64,000 nucleotides of DNA from positions 2,542,001 to 2,606,000 of the forward strand of contig NZ_CP061770.1 in NCBI RefSeq assembly GCF_011751865.2, given 5' to 3'. The stretch comes from Salinibacterium sp. ZJ70. Lineage in GTDB: Bacteria > Actinomycetota > Actinomycetes > Actinomycetales > Microbacteriaceae. The notes under the pieces were generated by a model. The model was not told where the DNA came from. It saw nothing but the letters and a program-made list of their open reading frames with translations, and did not search any database. The translations under genes and the position numbers were made by a program. Below are positions 52,072-60,355 of this stretch, in pieces; within the stretch, counting starts at the first letter, position 1, and every line of letters starts with the position of its first letter.

Positions 52072-52190
52072 TATACAGTCATCTCACTTGGTTCGTTTGC
52101 TGTGGCGGAGCAAGTGGAATGTGATTGCAGGACACTCTTGGTGCAAGGGAGAGGGTCGGCCGCTTGCCTCTGCGGCCGGCCCTCAATCAC
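52072..52190 (+). ncRNA. Candidate small RNA with its own promoter and terminator
   Basis: After the methyltransferase the composition changes to an AT-rich patch (52030-52080) with TATACA at 52072-52077 and TAGACA 15 bp upstream. About 70 nt later GAGGGTCGGCCGC pairs with GCGGCCGGCCCTC (52151-52163 with 52172-52184) in a terminator-grade hairpin. The MarR gene beyond has its own leaderless box (TAGGGT, 52209-52214), so this 100-nt unit is not its leader. CGTTA occurs twice at 11-bp spacing plus one TAACG, possibly a control site. No known RNA family is recognised. Confidence 0.4.
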
Positions 52191-52220
52191 GTTCCGGGGC
52201 AGACCTCGTAGGGTGGTTTC

Positions 52221-52667
52221 GTGAGCGAGACTTCGGACCCCGTCGCCGCGTGGGAATCCCTCTACCGGGCGCAGGTCGCCGTGCTGCGCGATCTGCGCGC
52301 CCAGTTCCCGAACGAGGTGTCACTCACCGAATACGACGTGCTCTTCAACCTCTATCAGCAGCCCGAGCGCGCGGCCCGCATCCGTGAGCTCAACAAGCAC
52401 CTGCTGCTCACTCAGCCGAGCGTCAGCCGTCTCATCGACCGGCTCGTGGCTCGCGGTCTCGTCTCGAAGAGGCGCGACCCCGACGACGCCCGCGGCATGA
52501 TCGTGCAGCTCACCGAGCAGGGCGTCGACGTGTTCCGCCGAGTCGGCTCGGCCCACGGACGCGCGATCGCCGGGCGCATGAGCGTGCTCGACGCCGACGA
52601 GCTCGCCCAGCTCACCGCCCTCACGAGCAAGCTCCGCGCGGCCGACGACGACACCCGCACCGAGTAG
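52221..52667 (+). CDS. MarR-family transcriptional regulator
   Basis: The 148-residue protein has SLTEYDVLFNLYQQPERAARIRELNKHLLLTQPSVSRLIDRLVARGLV (helix-turn-helix region, about 34-80) and SKRRDPDDARGMIVQLTEQG (wing, with the conserved DxR). The GTG start has TAGGGT 6 nt upstream, so it is leaderless. The stop is 4 nt from the photolyase ATG, so both are probably on one message. The ligand is unknown. Confidence 0.92.
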   Translation: MSETSDPVAAWESLYRAQVAVLRDLRAQFPNEVSLTEYDVLFNLYQQPERAARIRELNKHLLLTQPSVSRLIDRLVARGLVSKRRDPDDARGMIVQLTEQGVDVFRRVGSAHGRAIAGRMSVLDADELAQLTALTSKLRAADDDTRTE

Positions 52668-52671
52668 CCGG

Positions 52672-54027
52672 ATGCCCACCCGCCCGGTGATCGTCTGGTT
52701 CCGGGACGATCTGCGCACCCTCGACCACCCCGCGCTGCACGCCGCCGTCGAATCCGGTGCCCCCGTCATCGGGGTCTACGTGCTGGATGAGCACGGCGAC
52801 GGGATCCGTGCGCCCGGCGCCGCCGCACGCTGGTGGCTGCACCACTCGCTCGCCGCCCACCGTGAGCGGCTCGCCGAACTCGGCATCCCGCTCGTTCTGC
52901 GACGCGGGGTCGCAGCCGAGATCATCCCCGCGCTCGTGGCGGAGACCGACGCCACCGCCGTGCACTGGCTGCGCCGCTACTCCCCCGCACGGATCATCGA
53001 CCAGCGGCTGAAGGCCGGCCTCCGAGACGCGGGGATCGCCGCGACCTCGCACCCGGGCGACGTGCTCGCCGAACCGCAGGATGTGCGCACGGCATCCGGC
53101 ACGCCCTACAAGGTCTTCACGCCGTTCTGGAACGGACTGCGCCACTACCCCGTGCGGTCGCCGCTCCCCCGGCCCGAGCCGGTCACGGCATCCGCCGACG
53201 CTCCCGCGGGCGACGAGCTCGACGCGTGGAAGCTGCTGCCCGCACGTCCCGACTGGGCGGAAGGGCTGCGCGAGACGTGGACGCCTGGCGAGGTCGCCGC
53301 CCAGGGCCGCCTCGAGGAGTTCGCCGACGAGGTCGATGGGTACCGCGATCGCGACCTGCCCGCCATCGACGCGACCTCGCGGCTCAGCCCGCGGCTGCGC
53401 TGGGGCGAGCTCTCTCCCGCGCAGGTGTGGCACCGCATCCGCACAGCGGGCGGCGAGCAGGCCGACGAGTTCCTGCGCGAACTCGGCTGGCGCGACTTCT
53501 TCCGGCACACGCTATTCCACGAGCCGACCCTCGCCACCCAGAACCTGCGCCCGCAGTTCGACGCGTTCCCGTGGTCGGTTCCCGACCCCGGGGAGCTGCG
53601 CGCCTGGCAGCGAGGGCGCACCGGCATCTCGTTCGTCGACGCGGGGATGCGGGAGCTCTGGCACACCGGCACCATGCACAACCGGGTGCGGATGAGCGCC
53701 GCGAGCCTGCTGATCAAGAACCTTCTCGTGGACTGGCGCGTGGGCGAGCAGTGGTTCTGGGAGACGCTCGTCGACGCCGACGAGGCGAGCAACCCCGGCA
53801 ACTGGCAGTGGGTCACCGGCAGCGGCCAGGATGCGGCACCGTACTTCCGCATCTTCAACCCCGAGCGGCAGGCTGCGCGCTTCGACCCGGATGGCGCGTA
53901 CCGGCGCCGTTGGCTGCCCGAGTGGGGCACGGATGCCTACCCCGCGCCCATCGTCGATCTCGCGGCGTCGCGCCTCGACGCCCTCGCCGCCTACGAGACG
54001 ATCAGCCGACCGGCCGCCCGCCGATGA
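52672..54027 (+). CDS. phrB: Deoxyribodipyrimidine photolyase
   Basis: The 451-residue enzyme repairs UV-induced cyclobutane dimers with blue light. The amino antenna domain (about 5-130) starts VIVWFRDDLRTLDHPAL. The FAD domain has SRLSPRLRWGELSPAQVW, FLRELGWRDFFRHTLFH, GRTGISFVDAGMRELWHTG, MHNRVRMSAASLLIKNL and the class I signature WASNPGNWQW-like EASNPGNWQWVTGSGQDAAPYFR. It lies 4 nt after the MarR gene. Its 3' end overlaps the convergent psuK stop by 26 bp. Confidence 0.94.
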   Translation: MPTRPVIVWFRDDLRTLDHPALHAAVESGAPVIGVYVLDEHGDGIRAPGAAARWWLHHSLAAHRERLAELGIPLVLRRGVAAEIIPALVAETDATAVHWLRRYSPARIIDQRLKAGLRDAGIAATSHPGDVLAEPQDVRTASGTPYKVFTPFWNGLRHYPVRSPLPRPEPVTASADAPAGDELDAWKLLPARPDWAEGLRETWTPGEVAAQGRLEEFADEVDGYRDRDLPAIDATSRLSPRLRWGELSPAQVWHRIRTAGGEQADEFLRELGWRDFFRHTLFHEPTLATQNLRPQFDAFPWSVPDPGELRAWQRGRTGISFVDAGMRELWHTGTMHNRVRMSAASLLIKNLLVDWRVGEQWFWETLVDADEASNPGNWQWVTGSGQDAAPYFRIFNPERQAARFDPDGAYRRRWLPEWGTDAYPAPIVDLAASRLDALAAYETISRPAARR

Positions 54028-54889
54028 CCCGCACCGCGCGCGCGGCGACCTCGACACCCGCGCGCGCTGCCTGCACGGCATCGCCTGAGCGCACCCATTC
54101 GGCGAGGAACCCGGCCGCGAAGGCGTCCCCCGCTCCCGTCGGATCGACGACCTCGACCGGGATCACCGGCACCGCGACAGGCTCCGTGCCGTAGACGAAC
54201 ACCTGCACGCCCGCCGAACCGCGCGTGAGCGCCACGATCGGCACCTCGCGCGCGATCGCCCACGCAGCCGCGATGTCGTCGTCGATGCCGGTGAGCAGGC
54301 GGGCCTCCTCGGAGCTCAGGATGAGGATCGACACCCCGCCGATCGCCTGCCGGAACAGCTCCACCCCGAAGTCGCTGATGAAGCCGACGGACGCGGGATT
54401 CACCGACACCGGCACCCCGACCTCCGATGCTCGAGCGAGGAGCTCGCGCGTCGCCGAGACACCGAAGCCGTCGAGGATGCTGTAGCCGCTCACGTGCAGC
54501 ACGCCCGCCTCAGCGAGCAGCTCGTCGGTGACGGACGACGCCCGCAGCAGCGAGTTCGCTCCGCGCTCGGTGAGCATCGCGCGCTGCTCGCCCTGGGCGA
54601 GGATGATGATGGTTCCGGTCGCCGCATCCGGTTCGATCTGCAGCTGCGGCCGCACCCCGGCGCTCGTGAGCTCGTCGATGTGCGCGGCGGCATCATGGGC
54701 GCCGACAGCGGCGACGAAGTCGACCTGTGCGCCACACGACGCGGCCCACACCGCGGTGTTCGCCGCCGACCCCCCGGACGTCGCACGGATGACCGCGGAC
54801 GTGTCGGTGTCGGCGCGCACGGGCTCGCGGGTGACGGCGACGATGTCGTTGATGACGTCGCCGACGATGACGACGCGACGCCCGGTCAT
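54002..54889 (-). CDS. psuK: PfkB-family kinase, probable pseudouridine kinase
   Basis: The 295-residue ribokinase-like protein has the PfkB signatures: VVIVGDVINDIVAV at the amino end, SGGSAANTAVWAASCGA near 39-55, and the carboxyl DPTGAGDAFAAGFLAEW near 251-267 with the catalytic aspartate. It phosphorylates a nucleoside or sugar. The 4-nt overlap with psuG makes pseudouridine the most likely substrate, giving pseudouridine 5'-phosphate. The pair degrades pseudouridine from RNA turnover to uracil and ribose 5-phosphate; upp in this window could reuse the uracil. Confidence 0.9.
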   Translation of the reverse strand: MTGRRVVIVGDVINDIVAVTREPVRADTDTSAVIRATSGGSAANTAVWAASCGAQVDFVAAVGAHDAAAHIDELTSAGVRPQLQIEPDAATGTIIILAQGEQRAMLTERGANSLLRASSVTDELLAEAGVLHVSGYSILDGFGVSATRELLARASEVGVPVSVNPASVGFISDFGVELFRQAIGGVSILILSSEEARLLTGIDDDIAAAWAIAREVPIVALTRGSAGVQVFVYGTEPVAVPVIPVEVVDPTGAGDAFAAGFLAEWVRSGDAVQAARAGVEVAARAVRVIGGRPVG

Positions 54890-55803
54890 GCGCGCGGCGC
54901 GATCCGGGACCAGGCGGTCGCGACCTCGGCCGCGACGCGCACGTTGTTGCGCGCGAGGTCGAGGTTCACCTCGAGACTCGTGCCGCGCGACGCCTCGACG
55001 ATGTACCCGAGCAGGAAAGGGGTGACGGCCTTGCCTCGCACACCCGCCTCCTCCGCTGCGGCGAACGCGGTGGCGAGCACCCGGTCGTGCTCTCTGGGGT
55101 CCCACTGCTTCTCCAGCGGGATGGGGTTCGCGAGCACGATGCCGGTGCGGGCGCCGAAGGCATCGCGCGCGGCCATGACGGCGGCGACCTCGTCGGCCGT
55201 GTCGACCTTCCAGTCGAGGGTGTGACCGGATTCGCGCAGCCAGAACGCGGGGAAGGCATCCGTTTGGTACCCGATGACGGGCACCGAGAGCGTCTCGAGG
55301 CGCTCGAGCGTGGCGGCGATGTCGAGCACGCTCTTGACGCCCGCGCTCACCACGGTGATCGGCACCCCCGCGAGGGTCGTGAGGTCGGCGGATTCGTCGA
55401 AGGTCTCGTTCGCGCCGCGGTGCACACCGCCGAGCCCGCCCGTCGCGAAGACGCGCACCCCCGCGAGGGAGGCGAGGTAGGCGGTCGCGGCGACAGTCGT
55501 CGCGCCCGAGCGCCCCAGTGCGGCGAGGATCGGGAGGTCCCTCACCGACGCCTTCGTGAGGTCATCCTCGGCGATGCGGCGCACACCCTCCGCATCGAGC
55601 CCGATCTGCGGCACGCCATCGAGCACCGCGATCGTCGCCGGGGTCACGCCCGCATCGCGCAGGATCTGCTCGAACTCGAGCGCGGCCTCGTGATTGCGCG
55701 GCCGCGGCAGGCCGTGGCTGATGATCGTGGACTCGAGCGCGACGACGGGGCGGCCTGCGGCGAGCGCGTCGGCGACCTCACCGGAGACGTGGAAGGCGGT
55801 CAT
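54886..55803 (-). CDS. psuG: Pseudouridine-5'-phosphate glycosidase
   Basis: The 305-residue enzyme splits the C-C glycosidic bond of pseudouridine 5'-phosphate to uracil and ribose 5-phosphate. Family features are ALESTIISHGLPRP near 22-35, IGLDAEGVRRIAE, FATGGLGGVHRGANETFDESADL (Mn2+ and phosphate site), VVSAGVKSVLDIAATLERLET with the catalytic lysine, and VLANPIPLEKQ. The ATG has TAGCCT 6 nt upstream, so a leaderless message is likely. It is followed by psuK in overlap. Confidence 0.95.
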   Translation of the reverse strand: MTAFHVSGEVADALAAGRPVVALESTIISHGLPRPRNHEAALEFEQILRDAGVTPATIAVLDGVPQIGLDAEGVRRIAEDDLTKASVRDLPILAALGRSGATTVAATAYLASLAGVRVFATGGLGGVHRGANETFDESADLTTLAGVPITVVSAGVKSVLDIAATLERLETLSVPVIGYQTDAFPAFWLRESGHTLDWKVDTADEVAAVMAARDAFGARTGIVLANPIPLEKQWDPREHDRVLATAFAAAEEAGVRGKAVTPFLLGYIVEASRGTSLEVNLDLARNNVRVAAEVATAWSRIAPRA

Positions 55804-55809
55804 GGCACG

Positions 55810-55850
55810 AGGCTAGTGTCGCGCCAGACATGTCAACCTCTCACGTTGAC
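55810..55850 (-). promoter_or_regulatory. psuGK promoter with flanking dyad
   Basis: On the minus strand TTGACA (complement of 55831-55836) and TAGCCT (complement of 55810-55815) are 15 bp apart. ATG follows 6 nt later. GTCAAC (55832-55837) and GTTGAC (55845-55850) form a dyad over the -35 box, and GACATGTC also lies here (55827-55834). A regulator could block initiation. Confidence 0.45.
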
Positions 55851-55856
55851 AACGAT

Positions 55857-56627
55857 TCAGACGCGGTGGCGCTCGCTCGACATCCCGCGCGCGATCCGGC
55901 GCACAAGCGCTGGCGGAAGGTGCCGCAGCAGCCACGCGACGAACCGGTAGCGCAGGCTCGGTGTGGAGATCGCCTTGCCGCGCTCGACGTCGCGCAGGCA
56001 CGCCGCGACGAGCTTGTCGGCGTCGAGCCACATGAAGGCGGGGATCGACGCCGAGCGGATGTGCGCCCGCTCATGGAACTCGGTGCGCACCCATCCGGGC
56101 ATGAGCGCTGTGACCGTGACGCCCGTTCCGTGCAGCTCGTTCGCGAGCGACTCGCTGTACACGCGCAGCCACGCCTTGATCGCCGAATAGAGTCCCATCG
56201 GCACGTAGCCGGCGACCGAGGCGACGTTGACGATCGCACCGTGCCCGCGATCGACCATGCCGCGCATCGCCGCCGCCGACAGCACGAGCGGCGCGTGCGT
56301 CATGACCGTCATCGCATCCGCGGCTTCGGCGAGGTCGGCCTCGCGCAGGGTGGTGCGCATCCCGTATCCGGCGTTGTTGACGAGCAGATCGATGGGGTGC
56401 TCACGGTCGGCGAGGCGCCGCGCGATCCGGTGCACGTCCACCTGGCTGCTGAGGTCGCCGCGCATCACCTCCACCTGGATGCCGCGCTCGCGCAGCGTCG
56501 CGGCGTTCTGCTCGAGACGCTCGAGGTCGCGCGCGACGAGCACCAGGTCCCACCCACGGGCGGCCAGAGTGCGGGCGAAGGCGGCGCCGATGCCGGCGGT
56601 GCCGCCGGTGACGAGTGCGGTGGGCAT
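55857..56627 (-). CDS. Short-chain dehydrogenase/reductase
   Basis: The 256-residue classical SDR has the cofactor motif TGGTAGIGAAFA (7-18), LLVNNAGYG near 85-93, the catalytic serine in NVASVAGYVP, and YSAIK (YxxxK) near 147-151. The ARD after strand 2 favours NADP. The carboxyl helix (VAWLLRHLPPALVRRIARGM) is amphipathic and may bind the membrane, as in several lipid-related SDRs. The substrate is unknown. The leaderless box TATCGT shares bases with the box of the divergent DUF6498 gene. Confidence 0.92.
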   Translation of the reverse strand: MPTALVTGGTAGIGAAFARTLAARGWDLVLVARDLERLEQNAATLRERGIQVEVMRGDLSSQVDVHRIARRLADREHPIDLLVNNAGYGMRTTLREADLAEAADAMTVMTHAPLVLSAAAMRGMVDRGHGAIVNVASVAGYVPMGLYSAIKAWLRVYSESLANELHGTGVTVTALMPGWVRTEFHERAHIRSASIPAFMWLDADKLVAACLRDVERGKAISTPSLRYRFVAWLLRHLPPALVRRIARGMSSERHRV

Positions 56628-56674
56628 GCAGCTACGATACGGGCACCATCACTCCCACCTCGAAGGGCCGCCCG

Positions 56675-57406
56675 ATGATCCCCTCACGCCGATTCGGCAT
56701 CGGCGTCGACATCGCCCTGTATGTGCTCCTGCCTGCCCTCGGCATCCTGGCGTGGGGCTGGGACTGGCGCCCGGTGGTCGTGCTCTTCTGGCTCGACAAC
56801 ATCACGATCGGGGTGCTCACGCTCATCTCGCTCGTGCGTCGCCGCAGAGCGGGCGAGGTGCCGTCGTCGATGCACCCGCTGTTCTTCGCCCTGCACTACG
56901 GGATCTTCACCACCGTGCACGGGGTGTTCGTCTTCATCATCGTGATGGGCGCCCAGTCGTTCTCAGCCGGAATCGGCCCCGCAGCCGAGGCCGAGCCGCT
57001 GCCGCTTGTGCCGATCCTGATCGCGTGGGGCGCCGCATCCCTCGTGCAGTGGGCGCTCGCGGCCTTCTCGAAGACGCCTTTCACCGACGGTGTCGGTGGA
57101 GCGTACGGCCGCGTGGTGGTGCTGCACCTCACGATCCTTCTGGGCGTGTTCCTCATCATCACCCTGCAGCTGCCCGCGATCGTCGCGATCGTGCTCGTGG
57201 TGCTGCGCGCGCTCGCGGAGGCGCTCATCATGGGGCGCCGCGCGGCGGGAGCGGAGGCAGGCAGCGCGCGCAGCTCGTCAAGCTGGACGTTCGAGCAGTC
57301 GAGCCCGGGCCGCTGGGAGCTGCGCCGTGTCATGCGCGTCCAGCCGCGGGCCGCCCCCAGGAGAGCGGAGCCCGCGTCTCCTCCTGCTCTGCCGCCCGCA
57401 GACTGA
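56675..57406 (+). CDS. DUF6498-type membrane protein
   Basis: The 243-residue protein has about six helices between residues 10 and 190. The amino motif YVLLPALGILAWGWDWRPVVVLFWLDNITIG and a later HPLFFALHYGIFTTVHGVFVF are typical of the DUF6498 family. The carboxyl 55 residues are polar and Arg/Pro-rich, facing the cytoplasm. ATG 56675 follows CGAAGGG. A plus-strand TACGAT (56633-56638) may be the -10, overlapping the TATCGT of the SDR gene. Function unknown. Confidence 0.82.
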   Translation: MIPSRRFGIGVDIALYVLLPALGILAWGWDWRPVVVLFWLDNITIGVLTLISLVRRRRAGEVPSSMHPLFFALHYGIFTTVHGVFVFIIVMGAQSFSAGIGPAAEAEPLPLVPILIAWGAASLVQWALAAFSKTPFTDGVGGAYGRVVVLHLTILLGVFLIITLQLPAIVAIVLVVLRALAEALIMGRRAAGAEAGSARSSSSWTFEQSSPGRWELRRVMRVQPRAAPRRAEPASPPALPPAD

Positions 57407-57407
57407 G

Positions 57408-57617
57408 TCAGCCCTCGTACTCGTCGGGCGCTTCGAGCTCGGTGTCGCCTGACTTGTGGATGTCGGTGAGCGTGATCCGGTCGGAGGTGCCCTGACCGGT
57501 GAGGCTGTTCTCGATGTCCTCGGACTGACCGCTGTCGACGACGTCGTACGTCGTCGCGTCGTCACCCGACTGGTTGCCGCTCGCGTTGATTCCCGGATCG
57601 ATTCTCTTGTCGTTCAT
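57408..57617 (-). CDS. Small acidic hypothetical protein
   Basis: The 69-residue protein MNDKRIDPGINASGNQSGDD is hydrophilic and very acidic toward the end (TELEAPDEYEG), without signal peptide or helix-forming hydrophobic run. It is likely disordered. It is not recognised as a family, but similar acidic small proteins are common beside actinobacterial genes. The stop lies one base after the convergent DUF6498 stop codon, with no terminator between. Confidence 0.5.
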   Translation of the reverse strand: MNDKRIDPGINASGNQSGDDATTYDVVDSGQSEDIENSLTGQGTSDRITLTDIHKSGDTELEAPDEYEG

Positions 57618-57745
57618 GCCGTCATCGTGCGCGCGGCACCCGGGTATCGCGATGGGGTTGACTCGATGCGGAGGACGACTCGCCGATGACGCCTGTGTGC
57701 CGCGCGGGTTATACGATGCGCTCGCGATAAGCCTGATTTCACAGG

Positions 57746-57797
57746 TGCGCAATCGTTATTGCAAATCTGGTCTATTCTCGATCGAAACGTGCGATCG
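57746..57797 (+). promoter_or_regulatory. Operator and promoter of the catabolic cluster
   Basis: GCAAT-CGTT-ATTGC (57749-57762) is a perfect inverted repeat of LacI/GntR style. TATTCT at 57774-57779 may be the -10. CGATCG (57779-57784) and CGATCG (57792-57797) form a second dyad just before GAAGGAG. TGCGCAATCG (57746-57755) is the complement of an element that recurs (one change) at 61822-61831 before the DapA-family gene. Confidence 0.5.
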
Positions 57798-57807
57798 AAG
57801 GAGATCC

Positions 57808-60306
57808 GTGCAGTCCAACCTCTTCCTGCACCCACTCGCGACACCCGCCTGGGAGTCGGAGCCTGCAGCCGCGCTGCGCCTCGCGACACGCTCCCTGTGG
57901 ACGACACCCCAGGAGCACGAATCCGGCGCTCCCGACCGGCGGATCATCCACCAGCGCGCGCTCTTCACCCAGAACCCGGCGCGCCTCGACCGCCTCGCCG
58001 TCGGCTGGGGTCCGGGGTACCACAAGTGCGCCTCCGGCCAGGAGCGCGATGCCGCGCTCGACGTCGTCGTCTCCCGAGGCGATCGCTACGGCTGGCACGA
58101 GGTCGGGCACCTGCGCACCAGTGTCGCTCAGATCACTGAGGGCGGCGCACACCTGGATCTCGGAGGGCTCATGACGACCGCACTCGTCGCCGAGGTGCGT
58201 CGCGCCGCGACCGACTACTGGTGGCCCGGATGGAACCTCGCCACCACCGGACTCACGCTCACGGGCGAGCTCGACCGCACCTGGACGCCCGGACGCGACG
58301 GCTGGCTCACCGAGGGCGCGATCGACACCCGCGGCGCCCAGCCCGGGGTCACCGCCCACCACACCGCGACCGAGGTGCGCTTCTCGAGCGGACACCTGGC
58401 GGTCGGGTTCCGACTCAAGAGCCCGTCATGGTCGCACCTGAGCATCGACCAGGACGGTGCTGGCCGCGTGCACGACAACCTGCTGCAGCTTCCGCGCTCG
58501 ATGGACATCGTGCGCTCGGGCGTCTACCCCTCGGGGGTGTACCCCGTCATGCGCGACCAGAACGCCGACTATCTCGCCCAGGGTCCGCGCTTCGCCGGAA
58601 CCGACGGCGTCCTGAACATGGGGTTCCTGCACCGCGACTACGAGGGCACGACGACCGTGACCGGCTCGACCGTGCGCTACGACGTGACGATCCCGGATGC
58701 GGGTCAGCGCTACGTGCTCGAATTCACCGTGCATGCGGACCGCATCGAGCTGGTCGCCGAGCGCCACAGCGCCGAGACGCGTCGCGCCTGGCAGAGCTCG
58801 GCCTGGCATGTCGCGCTCGACAACCGTGTGACCCCGCCGTGCGCGCTCGGCGAGCCCACCTTCCGCGGCGAGACCGGTCTGCTCACGGGGTCCGTCTCGT
58901 GGCACTTCCCGCGATACGGCACGCTCATGCTCGACGGAGGCGAGAACGTGCTGTGGCGCAGCGACTCGGTGCGTCCGCTCGACACCAACACGCTCGAGCT
59001 GAAGCTCGGCGAAGAGCCGACGCCGTTCGGCGACTACCTGCTCCCGGCGGGCGCGCATCGTGCGGAGCTCACGATGCGTGTCGCATCGCCGACCCTCGCC
59101 CACCTCTCCGACGACACGCCTGTGCCGGTTCGCCGCGCCCTCGAGCGCCACACGCTCACCGCGCTGCCGTTCCGCGCCGACACCACCACCTACTCCAACA
59201 ACGGCGCCTCGATGCACTGCACGACCTCGCTCGCCGACGTCTCCGCGATCGCCGTTCAGCTGGGCGACGCCCCGGGCCTCCGGCCGCTTGCCTGGGTCGG
59301 CGACTCGCTTCAGCGCTGGCTCGACGGGGCCCCGAGCTACGGATCCGGCACCACCTCGCACGGCGACCACCGACTCGAGGACGAGTACGTGCACATGGCG
59401 GCCAACACCCTCCTCGCGATGGGGCGCTACCTGGCGGCCTCCGGTGACGAGGGGTGGTTCGCCCGTAATCGCGGGGGCATCATCCGGGAGCTCGCCGACA
59501 TGCTCGCGCGCGACGTCGACGGCGATGGACTCATCGAGTCGACCCTGCGTCGCGGCATCTCCGGTGAGCATCAGTGGAGCACCGCTTGGTCGGATGTGCT
59601 GTCGTTCGGGTGGAAGGACGCATGGGCGAACGCGGTCCTCTGCGAGGTGTGGCGGGAGTGGGACCCGGTGCTGCGCCGGCACGGCGAGACCGACCTCGCC
59701 GACCGCATCGCCGCCGCTCGCACGGCGCTGATCGAGAGCTTCCTTCCCACCTTCCTCAACCCGGAGACAGGGCTCATCGCAGGATGGCGCTCGCTGGACG
59801 GCGAACTGCACGACTACGGGTTCTCGATCGTCGTCGCCCAGGCCTGCGCGACTGATGCGGTTCCGCTGGATCGGGCGGCCGAGATCATGACCGCGCTGCT
59901 CGCGGCGTGGTCGAAGGCCGGTCTCGATGACGTCCGCAACGGCATCCCGCTCAACCTCTGGCGCATCCCCGAGCACGACATCGGAGGGGTCGTCTTCGGT
60001 CTGCCGATGGGCGGATACCAGCAGGGCGGATACTCACACCACGGTGCGCGCGTGGTCGTCGATGCGCTGGAGCGCTGCGGCATGGTCGACGAAGCCGAAC
60101 AGGTTCTCGCCCAGCTGTGCGAGACGATCGGGGACGATTCGTCGTTCGGCGGGCTCGGGAGCGGTCGCGACTGGCGCATGGCGGACGGCACCCCGAGCGG
60201 CTACGAGGGCCAGCTCGTCGAGGGATTCAGCGTGCTCGCGGCGGCGCTGCGACGCTACGCCGTGCCCGCGGCGCGCGCGCCGTTCACCCCGGGAGCGCGC
60301 GCCTGA
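57808..60306 (+). CDS. Large putative six-hairpin glycosidase, family unclear
   Basis: The 832-residue protein has an amino beta-rich part (about 1-440: LATTGLTLTGELDRTWTPGRDGW, FHRDYEG-type strands) and a carboxyl (alpha/alpha)6-like part (about 500-825). The latter contains WVGDSLQRWLDGAPSYGSGTT, EDEYVHMAANTLLAMGRYLA, DVDGDGLIES, SDVLSFGWKDAWANAVLC, GLPMGGYQQGGYSHHGARV and PSGYEGQLVEG. DGDGLI and WKDAWAN resemble the acid-bearing segments of glycogen debranching or GH63/GH78-like enzymes, without a decisive match. The GTG start has GAAGGAG. No signal peptide: cytoplasmic. It heads a four-gene cluster. Confidence 0.7.
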   Translation: MQSNLFLHPLATPAWESEPAAALRLATRSLWTTPQEHESGAPDRRIIHQRALFTQNPARLDRLAVGWGPGYHKCASGQERDAALDVVVSRGDRYGWHEVGHLRTSVAQITEGGAHLDLGGLMTTALVAEVRRAATDYWWPGWNLATTGLTLTGELDRTWTPGRDGWLTEGAIDTRGAQPGVTAHHTATEVRFSSGHLAVGFRLKSPSWSHLSIDQDGAGRVHDNLLQLPRSMDIVRSGVYPSGVYPVMRDQNADYLAQGPRFAGTDGVLNMGFLHRDYEGTTTVTGSTVRYDVTIPDAGQRYVLEFTVHADRIELVAERHSAETRRAWQSSAWHVALDNRVTPPCALGEPTFRGETGLLTGSVSWHFPRYGTLMLDGGENVLWRSDSVRPLDTNTLELKLGEEPTPFGDYLLPAGAHRAELTMRVASPTLAHLSDDTPVPVRRALERHTLTALPFRADTTTYSNNGASMHCTTSLADVSAIAVQLGDAPGLRPLAWVGDSLQRWLDGAPSYGSGTTSHGDHRLEDEYVHMAANTLLAMGRYLAASGDEGWFARNRGGIIRELADMLARDVDGDGLIESTLRRGISGEHQWSTAWSDVLSFGWKDAWANAVLCEVWREWDPVLRRHGETDLADRIAAARTALIESFLPTFLNPETGLIAGWRSLDGELHDYGFSIVVAQACATDAVPLDRAAEIMTALLAAWSKAGLDDVRNGIPLNLWRIPEHDIGGVVFGLPMGGYQQGGYSHHGARVVVDALERCGMVDEAEQVLAQLCETIGDDSSFGGLGSGRDWRMADGTPSGYEGQLVEGFSVLAAALRRYAVPAARAPFTPGARA

Positions 60307-60355
60307 TGCCGCGCACCGCCCATCTACGCTCGAAGAGCGTGCGGAAGGAGATCCC

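Noticed and set aside
52083..52150. Bacterial SRP RNA (4.5S) or 6C RNA
   Set aside because: The GGAAG/AGCA tetraloop-asymmetric-loop signature of SRP RNA and the C-rich loops of 6C RNA are not present.
52088..52190. Small Trp-containing ORF in the candidate sRNA
   Set aside because: It starts with TTG without a ribosome site and runs through the terminator hairpin into the next gene's frame.
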